In this document: positions 38,677 to 49,277 of the stretch, piece after piece
Layout of the letters: every line of letters begins with the position of its first letter
Numbering within the stretch: the stretch's first letter is position 1
Origin: CAMFLJ01 sp963702555
Lineage (GTDB): Bacteria > Actinomycetota > Acidimicrobiia > Acidimicrobiales > Acidimicrobilacustridaceae
Assembly: GCA_963702555.1 (NCBI GenBank)
Contig: CAVPCW010000013.1
Span: 1-64,000, forward strand
Length of the DNA: 64,000 bases
Direction: 5' to 3'
Made by a program: the position numbers and the translations under genes
Notes under the pieces: generated by a model
Told to the model about the DNA's origin: nothing
Database searches by the model: none
What the model saw: the letters and a program-made list of their open reading frames with translations, nothing else

Positions 38677-39437
38677 GCAGGAGTCCCCAGGTACGCCTCG
38701 ATGACCGCCGGATCGGCGGCGACCTCGGCCGGAAGTCCCTCGGCGATCTTGCGGCCGAAATCCATGACGACGACCTTCTCGGAGATGCTCATCACCATGT
38801 TCATGTGGTGCTCCACGAGCACGATGGTGAGGTCGAAGCGGTCGCGCAGGTCGCTGATCAGTTGCCCGAGCTCGGCCACCTCGCCGTGGGTCAGACCGCT
38901 CGCCGGCTCGTCGAGCAAGAGGAGCTTCGGTCGGGCGGCGAGAGCACGCGCCAACTCGACCCGCTTGAGCGTGCCGTACGGGAGGCCTGCCGCCGGACGG
39001 TCGGCCAGGTCGCCGAGCTCGAGCAGCTCGAGCAGCTCGGCCACGACCGCCCGCGCCCGCCGCTCCTCCGAAGGCACCGGGGGCAACCGGAACGCGGAGG
39101 TGAGGAATCCGCCACGGGTTCGGGAGTGGGCCCCCACCATGACGTTCTCGAGGACCGACAGGCCCCCGAAGAGCGCCAGGTTCTGGAACGTCCGGGTGAC
39201 CCCGCGGTCGGTGATCCGGTGCGCCGGGGCCCGCAACAGATCCTGGCCGGCGAAGACGACGGTTCCACCGTCTGGTTCGTAGATCCGGCTCACGACGTTG
39301 AAGAACGTGGTCTTGCCCGAGCCGTTGGGTCCGATCAGTGCGCAGATCTGTCCCTCGTCCACGGCGAAGGAGAGACCGTCGAGCCCGATCACGCCGCCGA
39401 AACTCACGCTGACGTCCTGCACCTCGAGCAGTGCCAT
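38673..39437 (-). CDS. livG: Branched-chain amino acid ABC transporter ATP-binding protein LivG
   Basis: 254 residues from ATG 39437. Walker A is LIGPNGSGKTTFFNVV, GVTRTFQNLALFGGLSVLEN is the Q-loop, Walker B KLLLLDEPASGLTHGE and the H-loop VLVEHHMNMVM. The signature is degenerate (LPYGTLKRVELARAL), as is usual in LivG. It is the first gene of the operon livG-livF-livH-livM followed by the binding protein. A 14-bp palindrome GCCGGCTAGCCGGC (39447-39460) lies just upstream. Confidence 0.93.
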   Translation of the reverse strand: MALLEVQDVSVSFGGVIGLDGLSFAVDEGQICALIGPNGSGKTTFFNVVSRIYEPDGGTVVFAGQDLLRAPAHRITDRGVTRTFQNLALFGGLSVLENVMVGAHSRTRGGFLTSAFRLPPVPSEERRARAVVAELLELLELGDLADRPAAGLPYGTLKRVELARALAARPKLLLLDEPASGLTHGEVAELGQLISDLRDRFDLTIVLVEHHMNMVMSISEKVVVMDFGRKIAEGLPAEVAADPAVIEAYLGTPA

Positions 39438-39582
39438 CACCAGCACGCCGGCTAGCCGGCTGCACTCCGGATCTCGCTCACGAACCACCATCCCCCGATG
39501 CCGACGGGTGCGACGAACGCAACGTTGGCACACATCGGGCCGGCTCGCGTTTCCGTGTCGACGACCTGCCTGGTCACCACAG

Positions 39583-40878
39583 CTAGGAGAAGCCGAGCCA
39601 CCCGGCCACTGTCTGCACGAACACCACCGACGCCAGGATCGCCACGACCACCACGCACACGGTGGCGAGGATGCGGAAGCGCGGCCCGTTCACCGCGTCG
39701 CCGAGCACGTTGCGGCGGTTGGCCAGGATCAGGATGAAGGTCAGCACCACCGGGGCGATGAAGCCGTTCAGCACCTGCATGTTGAGCAGCAGCTGGATGA
39801 GGTTGCCGGGGATGAGGGCCACCGCCGCGCCGACCAGCACCAGCGCGGTGAACAGCCCCATGAACAGCGGGGCCTCCCGGAAGGTGCGTGACACCGACCG
39901 CTCCACCCCGAGTGCCTCGGCCACCGCATACGAGGTGGCCAGCGGCACGATGGCGGCGGCCAGCGCCGACGCGCCCAGCAGGCCGATGCCGAACAACGTC
40001 TCGGCGCTCGCGCCGGCGACGGGCTCGAGGGCCTGGGCCGCCTCGGCCGCGGAGTTCAGTGGGCCGGAGCCCCCGATGGCGGCGGCCGTGGCGATGATGA
40101 TCGCCATCGACACCACGTTGGCGAAGATCGCCCCGGTGATGGTGTCGACCTTGACCTTCTTGTAGTCCTCGGGGTCGCCACCCCGGTCGGCCACGGCGGA
40201 CGCCTGGTAGAGCTGCATGTACGGCGTGATCGTCGTGCCGATGAGGGCCACGACCAGGAACAGGTACTCCTTGCTCCACACCCCGTGCGGGATGAACAGG
40301 TTCTTGGCGATCTCGTGGCCGTCGGGCCGACCCATGATGGCGGCGATCGGATAGGCGATGAACGCCAGGCTCAACAGCAGGAAGACCCGCTCGGCGTAGC
40401 GGTAGTTGCCGAGCACGACGACGGCCCACACCACGACGGCGGCGATGGGCACGGCGATGTAGCGCGACACGCCGAAGAGCTCGAAGGCGGCACCGATGCC
40501 GGCGAACTCCGACACGACCAGCCCGAGGTTGGCGACGAGGAGGCAGATGATGGCGAAGGCCGACGCCCGCAGCGGGAACTGCTCCCGGATGAGCGACATC
40601 AGCCCCTCACCCGTGTGGGCGCCGAGGCGGGCCGACATCTCCTGCACCACCACGAGCGCCACCGTCACCAGCAGCATCACGAAGAGGGTCGAGTACCCGA
40701 ACTCAGAACCGGCCGACGCGTAGGTGGCGATGCCACCGGCGTCGTTGCCGGCGTTGGCGGCGATGAGGCCCGGGCCGAGCACCATCACCCACGCCAGCCA
40801 CTTGGGCCGGCGTCGACGGCTCGCCGGGCGCGCGGACTCGGACGCGCCGGAAGCCGGGGTGGTGGTCTCGTCGGTCAT
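39583..40878 (-). CDS. Nramp family divalent metal transporter
   Basis: 431 residues from ATG 40878. About eleven spans. Span 1 has GPGLIAANAGNDAGGIATYA: DPGN of canonical MntH/Nramp is replaced by a NAGNDAGG form. The later span contains TTITPYMQLYQASAVADRGG (consensus transport-motif position). The loss of the canonical Asp in the first motif suggests the Nramp-related magnesium-transporter or other subgroup; substrate Mn2+, Fe2+ or Mg2+. It lies 8 bp behind the MgtE-N/CBS gene, so the two are co-transcribed. Confidence 0.87.
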   Translation of the reverse strand: MTDETTTPASGASESARPASRRRRPKWLAWVMVLGPGLIAANAGNDAGGIATYASAGSEFGYSTLFVMLLVTVALVVVQEMSARLGAHTGEGLMSLIREQFPLRASAFAIICLLVANLGLVVSEFAGIGAAFELFGVSRYIAVPIAAVVVWAVVVLGNYRYAERVFLLLSLAFIAYPIAAIMGRPDGHEIAKNLFIPHGVWSKEYLFLVVALIGTTITPYMQLYQASAVADRGGDPEDYKKVKVDTITGAIFANVVSMAIIIATAAAIGGSGPLNSAAEAAQALEPVAGASAETLFGIGLLGASALAAAIVPLATSYAVAEALGVERSVSRTFREAPLFMGLFTALVLVGAAVALIPGNLIQLLLNMQVLNGFIAPVVLTFILILANRRNVLGDAVNGPRFRILATVCVVVVAILASVVFVQTVAGWLGFS

Positions 40879-40886
40879 GACGGTGC

Positions 40887-42220
40887 CTAGTTGAGGATGC
40901 CGGCGAACCGGCGGCGCTCGCGCTCGTGGGGAAGGAGCGCGTCGACGACGTCGTCGGCGAGGATGCGCCCGATCGGACGGCCGGCGGAGTCGATCACCAC
41001 GACCGACGACCCACGGTTCTCGACGAAGGCCTCGACGACCTCCTCGAGGGGGACGTCGGCGGTGACGGTGACCGGCCACGGCGGCTTGGTGAGGTCGCGC
41101 AGGCGCTGGTCGGGCTCGGCGGTGAAGAGCTCGATCATGTGCACGTCGTCGACGAGGCAGCCGTCGGCGTCGATCACGAGCACACCGTCGATGTCGGTGT
41201 TCTCGTCGCGGTCGCGCAGGCGCCGGCGGGCCTCGGCCACGGTGGCCTCGCCCTCGAACACGAGGATGTTGGTGGTCATGACGCCACCCGCGGTCTCCTC
41301 GTCGTAGTCGAGCAGGTCGGTGAGCACGCCGGCGACGTCGTCGGGCATGGCGGCGAGGAGCTCGTCGCGGGTGTCGTCATCGAGGTCGCGCAGGGCGTCG
41401 GCGGCCTCGTCGGGCTCCATCTCGGCCACGAGCGCGGCGGCCTGCTCCGGCTCGGCGTCGCGGAGCAGCACGGCGAGCTCGTCGCTCTCCATCTCCTCGA
41501 GCGCGTCGGCGGCGGTCTCGGCGTCGAGCGCGTTGAGCAGCTCCTGGCGCTGCGAGCGGCCCAGCTCCTCGAGCAGGTCGGCCAGCTCACCGGGGCGCAG
41601 GCGCCGCAGCTCGCTGTTGGCCCGGCTCAGGCGCACGGGCTCGCCCGGGTCGGAGAACGGCTGGATGGCCGCCCAGTCGATGACCCGGTCGGGATGGGGA
41701 CGGGCCCGCCAGCGGGCGGGGCCGAGGCGGCGCAGCAGGGTGGCGAAGCCGACGTCGGCACCCACCAGGCGGTAGCCACCGCCGACCTTGGCGAGGAAGA
41801 GGTCGGCGGCCCGGAACACCCGGACGCCGTCGACGTCGACCATCTGGTGGTCGATGACGTCGTCGACCAGCTTCACCTCGTTGTCGCGACGGGAGAAGTC
41901 GCGGAGGTCGAGCTTGGCCGAGCGCAGCACGACCTGGCGCTGCTCGAGCTCGTCGACCTTGTCGGCCGGCACCCACGCCAGGCGACGGCCGACGCGGACG
42001 ACCAGCCCGGTCAGCGGCGGGTAGGGCTCGCCCTCCCACCGCACGACGATGTCGACGAGCTGGCCGACCTCGGCGCCGGAGCGGTGGACGACGGGCGCGC
42101 CGGTGAGCCCGGCGACGGAGAGCAGGGATTCGGCGACGGCCTCGAGGGCCAGCAGCCGCTTGGTTCGCTGAGTGCGCCGCTGGGTGATGGCGCGCGCGGC
42201 GCGTGGAGGGTGTGCGACAT
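40887..42220 (-). CDS. Soluble MgtE-N / CBS / PRC-barrel protein, possible frameshift near the start
   Basis: About 440 residues. The N-terminal 170 residues have two PRC-barrel-like pieces (VVHRSGAEVGQLVDIVVRWE; LDLRDFSRRDNEVKLVDDVI). The MgtE N-domain follows with repeated acidic helices (LADLLEELGRSQRQELLNAL, DALEEMESDELAVLLRDAEP), then two CBS domains starting GVMTTNILVFEGEATVAEA. No membrane part is present, so it is not a transporter by itself. ATG 42220 (SHTLHAPRA) is out of frame with the body; a jump inside a GCGCGC run near 42195 would join them. It probably senses Mg2+ or nucleotide to control the adjacent Nramp protein (inference). Confidence 0.8.
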
Positions 42221-42295
42221 GATCGGCTCCACAGGCTGGGGGGCGGACACGAACGGGTCATGCCACCTCCACGCCGACCACGGGGGTCGGCTCCG

Positions 42296-42397
42296 TCAGC
42301 AGACGGAGTGGTGCCGCGACGGTGTCAGCGGCGACCGGAAGAGGTGGCGCAGGGCAACCGCGGCGTACTTGGGGGCTCGCTGGTCGGCATGGCGCAT
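42296..42397 (-). CDS. Possible leader peptide upstream of the MgtE-N/CBS gene, 33 aa
   Basis: ATG 42397 directly follows AGGAGGTG, a near-perfect anti-16S match, though only two bases lie between. The product reads MRHADQRAPKYAAVALRHLF, then RSPLTPSRHHSVC. It ends 75 bp before the MgtE-N gene start. The region 42221-42582 holds no other gene. It might be a regulatory leader ORF, or chance. Confidence 0.3.
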   Translation of the reverse strand: MRHADQRAPKYAAVALRHLFRSPLTPSRHHSVC

Positions 42398-42582
42398 CAC
42401 CTCCTCGTCAGGTCGAAACGGCCTCCGCGAAAGGAAGCCGACGTCCGTTTCTACCACGGCCGGGCACCCGTTCCTCCTTTCGCAAGGCCGCGAGCGACGG
42501 AGTTCACCGGTCGTCAACGGCTCCGGTGCCGTCGTGTCCACCGACTGCCGACCGGGGCGTTCCGGTGCGGCAGGATGGCCCC

Positions 42583-43413
42583 ATGCCCCCCGCTCCCGTC
42601 CTCCTGCTCCCTCCGTCCGAAGGGAAGTCGCCGGGCGGCAGCGGTGCCCCGTGGGCGCCGGGGCAGAGCGCCTTCCCCGAGCTCGACGCCCATCGGGAGA
42701 AGGCGGTGGCGGCCCTCCTGCGGGCCATGCGGTCGGCCGAGCCGGCCCGTCGGAAGCTGCTGGGCGTGAAGGGTGACGCCCTCGCCGCGGCCACCGCCGC
42801 CAACCGTGGGGTGCGCACCGGCCCGACCATGCCGGCCATCGAGCGCTACACCGGCGTGCTCTACGACGCGCTCGATGCCGCGTCCCTCCCCGCCCGGGAC
42901 AAGAAGCGCCTCGCCGCCCAGGTCGTGATCTTCAGCGGCCTCTGGGGTGCGTCGATGCCGGGTGATCCGCTGCCCGACCACAAACTGAAGATGAGCGCCG
43001 CGCTCGCCCCGCTCGGCAAGCTCTCGACCTGGTGGCGGGCGCCCCTCACCGACGCGCTCGCTCCCCTCGTGGCGCGGCGGGTCGTCTGGAACCTGCTGCC
43101 CATCGAGCACGACGCGGCATGGGCCCCTCCGACGCCGGGCAGCGGCGAGCCGGGCGCCCCCGCCGGGGTGCTGACGGTGCGGTTCCTCGACGAGACCACC
43201 GCCCGGAAGGGCGCGCCGCGCACGTTCACGACGGTGAACCACTGGAACAAGTTGCTGAAGGGGGCGCTGGTGCGTCACGTCCTCGCCACCGGCGCCGACG
43301 AGCCCGACGCCCTCGCCGCGTTCGAGCACCCCGAGGGCTACGTCTACGACGCCTCGCTCACCGAGGACATCGGCGACCGCGTCGTGGTGTCGATGGTGCG
43401 CCCCGCCCGCTGA
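42583..43413 (+). CDS. yaaA: YaaA family peroxide stress protein (DUF328)
   Basis: 276 residues from ATG 42583. It opens with LLLPPSEGKSPGG, and has PAIERYTGVLYDALD, VVIFSGLWGASMPGDPLPDHKLKMS, the NLLPIEHDAAW region, and RKGAPRTFTTVNHWNKLLKG before the final EHPEGYVYD. YaaA lowers intracellular unincorporated iron and limits oxidative DNA damage in E. coli. The gene is alone, next to the copper regulator cluster. Length is normal for the family. Confidence 0.88.
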   Translation: MPPAPVLLLPPSEGKSPGGSGAPWAPGQSAFPELDAHREKAVAALLRAMRSAEPARRKLLGVKGDALAAATAANRGVRTGPTMPAIERYTGVLYDALDAASLPARDKKRLAAQVVIFSGLWGASMPGDPLPDHKLKMSAALAPLGKLSTWWRAPLTDALAPLVARRVVWNLLPIEHDAAWAPPTPGSGEPGAPAGVLTVRFLDETTARKGAPRTFTTVNHWNKLLKGALVRHVLATGADEPDALAAFEHPEGYVYDASLTEDIGDRVVVSMVRPAR

Positions 43414-43457
43414 GCCCCCTCCCCAGGCGCGCCGGGCCCGGCACCCACCACCCCGTT

Positions 43458-43501
43458 CTGGTTGTGGATCTGCACGCCAGAGCGTGCAGATCCACAACCA
43501 G
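43458..43501. terminator. 20-bp perfect hairpin between convergent yaaA and csoR
   Basis: Arms CTGGTTGTGGATCTGCACGC and GCGTGCAGATCCACAACCAG enclose the 4-nt loop CAGA. It lies between two gene ends, so a bidirectional terminator is likely. The stem is unusually long and AT-richer than its surroundings; it does not match the other hairpin family in this window. Confidence 0.75.
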
Positions 43502-43512
43502 TTCGACGGAGG

Positions 43513-43800
43513 TCAGGTGCGGAGCATGCGCTCGATGGCCACCATCGCCTCGTCGAGCTTGGCGTCGCCCTCGGCCCCGTCCTGGTGGGCCGCGGCCATC
43601 ACGCAGTGGTGCAGGTGCTGGTCGAGCAGGCCGAGCCCCACCCCCTGCAGCGCCTTGGTGACCGACGCGATCTGGGTGAGCACGTCGATGCAGTACTTGT
43701 CGTCCTCGATCATCCCCTGCAGCCCCCGCACCTGACCTTCGATGCGCCGCAGCCGCTTGAGGTAGTCGTCCTTGCCGATGGAGTAGCCCCGGGTAGCCAT
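43513..43800 (-). CDS. csoR: CsoR family copper-sensing repressor
   Basis: 95 residues from ATG 43800. The all-helical DUF156 body reads YLKRLRRIEGQVRGLQGMIE. Copper ligands are Cys37 (DKYCIDVL), His62 and Cys66 (HLHHC), matching Cys36/His61/Cys65 of M. tuberculosis CsoR. Cu(I) binding releases it from DNA. It is divergent from copA, and the 52-bp gap carries the G-rich tract expected for a CsoR operator. The -10-like TATGCT lies six bases before ATG, so the mRNA may be leaderless. Confidence 0.93.
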   Translation of the reverse strand: MATRGYSIGKDDYLKRLRRIEGQVRGLQGMIEDDKYCIDVLTQIASVTKALQGVGLGLLDQHLHHCVMAAAHQDGAEGDAKLDEAMVAIERMLRT

Positions 43801-43852
43801 GAGTGCAGCATAGCGGTTGTCAAGCATAGGGTGGGGGGGTATGGTCGAACGC
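43801..43852. promoter_or_regulatory. Divergent csoR/copA promoter with G-tract operator
   Basis: GGGTGGGGGGGTATGG (43830-43844) has the G-tract character of CsoR boxes. For copA, TTGTCA (43818-43823) and TATGGT (43840-43845) make a 16-bp-spaced promoter whose start point would fall at the ATG 43853. For csoR, TATGCT lies six bases upstream of its ATG. Both mRNAs may therefore be leaderless. Confidence 0.55.
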
Positions 43853-46192
<2,340 letters not shown>

Positions 46193-46196
<4 letters not shown>

Positions 46197-46399
46197 CCAC
46201 CCGCACCTACTCCGTCCCCGGCATCTCCTGCGGCCACTGCAAGGCCGCCATCGAGGGCGAGCTCGACGGGGCCGACGGCGTCGAGTCCGTCGTCGTCGAC
46301 ATCGAGGCCAAGACGGTCGCCGTCACCGGCGAGATCGGCGAGGACGCCGTGCGCGCCGCCGTCGACGAGGCCGGCTACGAGGTCGCCGGCGTCAGTTAG
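46193..46399 (+). CDS. copZ: Copper chaperone CopZ-like HMA protein
   Basis: 68 residues from ATG 46193, which has AGAGGA upstream. The Cu(I) loop is GISCGHCKAAIEGEL, a CxxC with His between; the ferredoxin-like HMA fold runs to EAGYEVAGVS. It should hand Cu(I) to CopA or CsoR. In the sequence as given it is in frame with copA with no stop between, so a fusion protein cannot be excluded. Confidence 0.85.
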
Positions 46400-46404
46400 C
46401 CGGC

Positions 46405-47898
46405 TCAGAGGGTGCCGGCCGCCAGGCGGCCGCGCACCTCGACCGCCCGCTCGCGCACGGCCGGCAGGTCCTTCAGCCGCCGCATCGAGGCGAGCTGGTT
46501 CCCGAGGCGGTGGTTGCCGCGCAGCGCCTCCTCGTTGCGGGCGAGGAAGTCCCAGTAGAGGGTCGTGAACGGGCAGGCGTCGTCGCCCACCCGCTTCCCC
46601 GGGTCGAAGCGGCAGCCACCGCAGTGGTCGGTCATCCGCTTCAGGTAGGCGCCGCCCGAGGCATACGGCTTGGTCGCCATGCGGCCGCCGTCGGCGTGCA
46701 GCGCCATGCCGATCACGTTGGGCAGCATCACCCACTCGGCGCCGTCGACGAAGCCCGCCCACATCCACTCGACCAACTCCTGGGGGCGCACCCCCGCGGT
46801 CAACGAGAGGTTGCCCAGCACCATGAGCCGCTCGATGTGGTGCACCCACCCGCGGGCGCGCAGCGCCTCGACGGTGTGACCGACACAGGCCATGTCGGTG
46901 TGGGCCCCGGTGAAGGCCGGCGGGAGGGGCTGGTCGGCGGCCAGCCCGTTCTCGTCGCGGTAGGTGGGCATCCACTGCCAGTAGAGGCCCCAGACGTACT
47001 CCCGCCAGCCGATGACCTGGCGGATGAAGCCCTCGGCCGAGGCCAGCGGCACCCGCCCGGCCCGGAGCTCGGCCTCCGCCGCGGCGACGACCTCCCCCGG
47101 ATCGAGCAGGCCCAGGTTCAGGTAGGGGCTCAGGGTGGAGTGGGCCATCTTCCACTCGGCCCGCACGACGGCGTCCTCGTGGGGACCGAACAGGGGCAGG
47201 ACCTCGGTGACGAACTGCTGCAGGCGGCGGAGGGCACCGGCCCGGTCGGTGGCCCACGTGCCGTCGGGCGGGGCCCCGAACGCGGCGGGGCAGCGCTGCT
47301 CGATGTCGGCCATCACCTCGCGGTCGAGGTCGTCGAGCGGGTCGACCACGGGCTCGGGCCAGCCGCGGCCGTCCTTCGGGGGCGGCTCGCGGTTCTCGGC
47401 GTCGAAGTTCCAACGACCACCGACCGGGTCGGGGCCGTCCATCAGCACGTCGAGCCGGCGGCGCTGCCAGCGGTAGAAGTCCTCCATCCGCGGCGACGGC
47501 CGACCCGCCATCCACCGGGCGAAGTCGTCCTCGCCGCAGAGGAACTGCTCGTTGGGCACGACGTCGACCCCTGCGGCCGCCAGCATCCGACGGCCGTCCC
47601 ACGACATGGGGCTCATGGCGAGGACGGTCTCGGGGCGGTGCTCCCGGCGGTGCTCCTCCAACCCGGCGGGCAACGTGGGGGCGACCCGGAGGTCGACGTC
47701 GAAGCCCTCGGCCCGCAGCTCCAGGGCGAAGCGCCGCATCGATGCCAGCACGAGGTGCAGGCGCTGGCGGTGCCACGGCTTCGACGCGGCCTTCGCCGTG
47801 CTCTCGACCAGCAGCACCCGGACCTCGCCCGGCAGGCGGTCACGGAGCGGGCCGACGTCGCGTCGGAGCTGGTCGCCGAGCACCCAGACCGTGTCCAC
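46405..47898 (-). CDS. Cryptochrome/photolyase family protein with Fe-S cluster (FeS-BCP type)
   Basis: 497 residues. It opens with VWVLGDQLRRDVGPLRDRLP, the DPRP-type photolyase-related domain. The C-terminal FAD-binding helical domain includes RQVIGWREYVWGLYWQWMPT, VHHIERLMVLGNLSLTAGV and PYASGGAYLKRM. The four Cys of the [4Fe-4S] site are visible: DMACVG, HCGGC, and DACPF thirteen residues later, as in bacterial (6-4) photolyase PhrB. So it probably repairs (6-4) photoproducts by light or acts as a photoreceptor. It is divergent from a TetR gene, 56 bp apart. The start is GTG. Confidence 0.9.
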   Translation of the reverse strand: MDTVWVLGDQLRRDVGPLRDRLPGEVRVLLVESTAKAASKPWHRQRLHLVLASMRRFALELRAEGFDVDLRVAPTLPAGLEEHRREHRPETVLAMSPMSWDGRRMLAAAGVDVVPNEQFLCGEDDFARWMAGRPSPRMEDFYRWQRRRLDVLMDGPDPVGGRWNFDAENREPPPKDGRGWPEPVVDPLDDLDREVMADIEQRCPAAFGAPPDGTWATDRAGALRRLQQFVTEVLPLFGPHEDAVVRAEWKMAHSTLSPYLNLGLLDPGEVVAAAEAELRAGRVPLASAEGFIRQVIGWREYVWGLYWQWMPTYRDENGLAADQPLPPAFTGAHTDMACVGHTVEALRARGWVHHIERLMVLGNLSLTAGVRPQELVEWMWAGFVDGAEWVMLPNVIGMALHADGGRMATKPYASGGAYLKRMTDHCGGCRFDPGKRVGDDACPFTTLYWDFLARNEEALRGNHRLGNQLASMRRLKDLPAVRERAVEVRGRLAAGTL

Positions 47899-47954
47899 AC
47901 CGGCACGGTAACGGCGACGCCGCGGCCGGCACCGGGTCGGGGCAGACTTCCCCG

Positions 47955-48569
47955 ATGGCCGACGGCGCCCGCCCCACCTCCCTCGCCCCCGATCCGGGCG
48001 CGACGCGCAGCGCCAGGGCCGAGCGCAGCCGGGCCGCCATCGCCGACGCCGCCCTCGAGCTGCTCCGCCAGGGCGACCTGCGCCCGACCGCCGGGCAGGT
48101 CGCGGCCCACGCCGGGATCTCCGAGCGGCTGATCTACCACCACTTCAGCGACCTGGAGGAGTTGTTCCAGGTGGTGGCCGCCCGGCAGGTGGCGGCGCTG
48201 CACGAACGCCAACCACCCGTCCTCACCAGCGGACCGCTCGACGGCCGGGTGAAGGCCGTCGTCGACGCCCGGGCCGACGTGAACGAGTGGATCACGCCCG
48301 TCCGCCGGGCCAGCGTCCTGCGCGAGCCGTTCTCCGAGACCCTCGCCGCCAACCGGGCCCTGCTCAACGCCGGCAACCGGCGCCAGGTGGGCGACGTGTT
48401 CGCCACCGAGCTGGCCGGCCGGTCGCCGGTCGACGCCGATGAGCTGCTCGCCGCCCTCGACCTCGCCCTGTCGTGGCCGGCGTGGGACGCGCTGCGGACC
48501 CGGGGCTCGTCGATCGACCAGGCCCGACGGGTGGTCGAGCGCACCGTCCGAGCCCTCCTCGCCGACTGA
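47955..48569 (+). CDS. TetR/AcrR family transcriptional regulator
   Basis: 204 residues from ATG 47955. The helix-turn-helix region is IADAALELLRQGDLRPTAGQ, then VAAHAGISERLIYHHFSDLE. The ligand domain (REPFSETLAANRALLNAGNR) is not diagnostic. Its gene is divergent from the photolyase-like gene with a 56-bp gap, so it may control that gene and itself; no clear palindrome was seen in the gap. Confidence 0.88.
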   Translation: MADGARPTSLAPDPGATRSARAERSRAAIADAALELLRQGDLRPTAGQVAAHAGISERLIYHHFSDLEELFQVVAARQVAALHERQPPVLTSGPLDGRVKAVVDARADVNEWITPVRRASVLREPFSETLAANRALLNAGNRRQVGDVFATELAGRSPVDADELLAALDLALSWPAWDALRTRGSSIDQARRVVERTVRALLAD

Positions 48570-48594
48570 CCCCGCTCGGACCCCCTGGGGGCGG

Positions 48595-49218
48595 TCAGGG
48601 AGGCGGGGGGTCGCCGGCGTGCTGGCGGACCCAGGTGTGCATGGCGATGCCGGCGGCGACGCCGACGTTGATCGAGCGGGTGGAGCCGAACTGGGCGATC
48701 GAGCAGACCATCGCCGCGGCGGCGCAGGCCTCGTCGGTGAGGCCGGGGCCCTCCTGGCCGAACAGCAGCACGCATCGACCCGGGAGCTCGGCCGACTCGA
48801 GGGGCACCGCCCCGGGCACGATGTCGATGGCCACGATCGGCAGCCCCTCCTCCCCGGCCCACGTGGCCAGGTCGGCGACGTCGGCGTGGTGGTGCACGTG
48901 GAGGTAGCGGTCGGTGACCATGGCGCCGCGGCGGTTGTAGCGACGGCGGCCGACGATGTGGACCCCAGCGGCGTTGAAGGCGTTCGCCGTGCGGATCACC
49001 GTGCCGATGTTGAGGTCGTGCTGCCAGTTCTCGATGGCGACGTGGAACGGGTGCCGGCGGGTGTCGAGCTCGGCGACGATCGCCGCGTTCGACCAGTAGC
49101 GGTAGCGATCGGCGACGTTGCGGCGGTCGCCGTCGGCGAGCAGCACCGGGTCGAGGCGGGGGTCGTCGGGCCACGGCTCGGGATGCGGACCGACACCGAC
49201 CTCACGGTCGTCGGCCAC
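48595..49218 (-). CDS. TrmH/SpoU-family RNA 2'-O-methyltransferase
   Basis: About 207 residues from GTG 49218, behind GGAGGG. FHVAIENWQHDLNIGTVIRT with ANAFNAAGVHIVG is motif 1, VLLFGQEGPGLTDEA motif 2 and IAQFGSTRSINVGVAAGIAMH motif 3, which together make the SAM-binding trefoil knot. It methylates a ribose in tRNA or rRNA; the exact site is not clear. The frame stays open further upstream (to 49320), but that part is not conserved-looking. Confidence 0.9.
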   Translation of the reverse strand: MADDREVGVGPHPEPWPDDPRLDPVLLADGDRRNVADRYRYWSNAAIVAELDTRRHPFHVAIENWQHDLNIGTVIRTANAFNAAGVHIVGRRRYNRRGAMVTDRYLHVHHHADVADLATWAGEEGLPIVAIDIVPGAVPLESAELPGRCVLLFGQEGPGLTDEACAAAAMVCSIAQFGSTRSINVGVAAGIAMHTWVRQHAGDPPPP

Positions 49219-49277
49219 CAGGCGAGTCGCCCTCCTGATGCCCGTCGGACGAGTCGACGCCCGTACCCTCGTCGGCG

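Noticed and set aside
42221..42582. M-box or yybP-ykoY riboswitch upstream of the MgtE-N/Nramp genes
   Set aside because: I looked for the conserved loops by eye on the minus strand and did not find them; a covariance search would decide.
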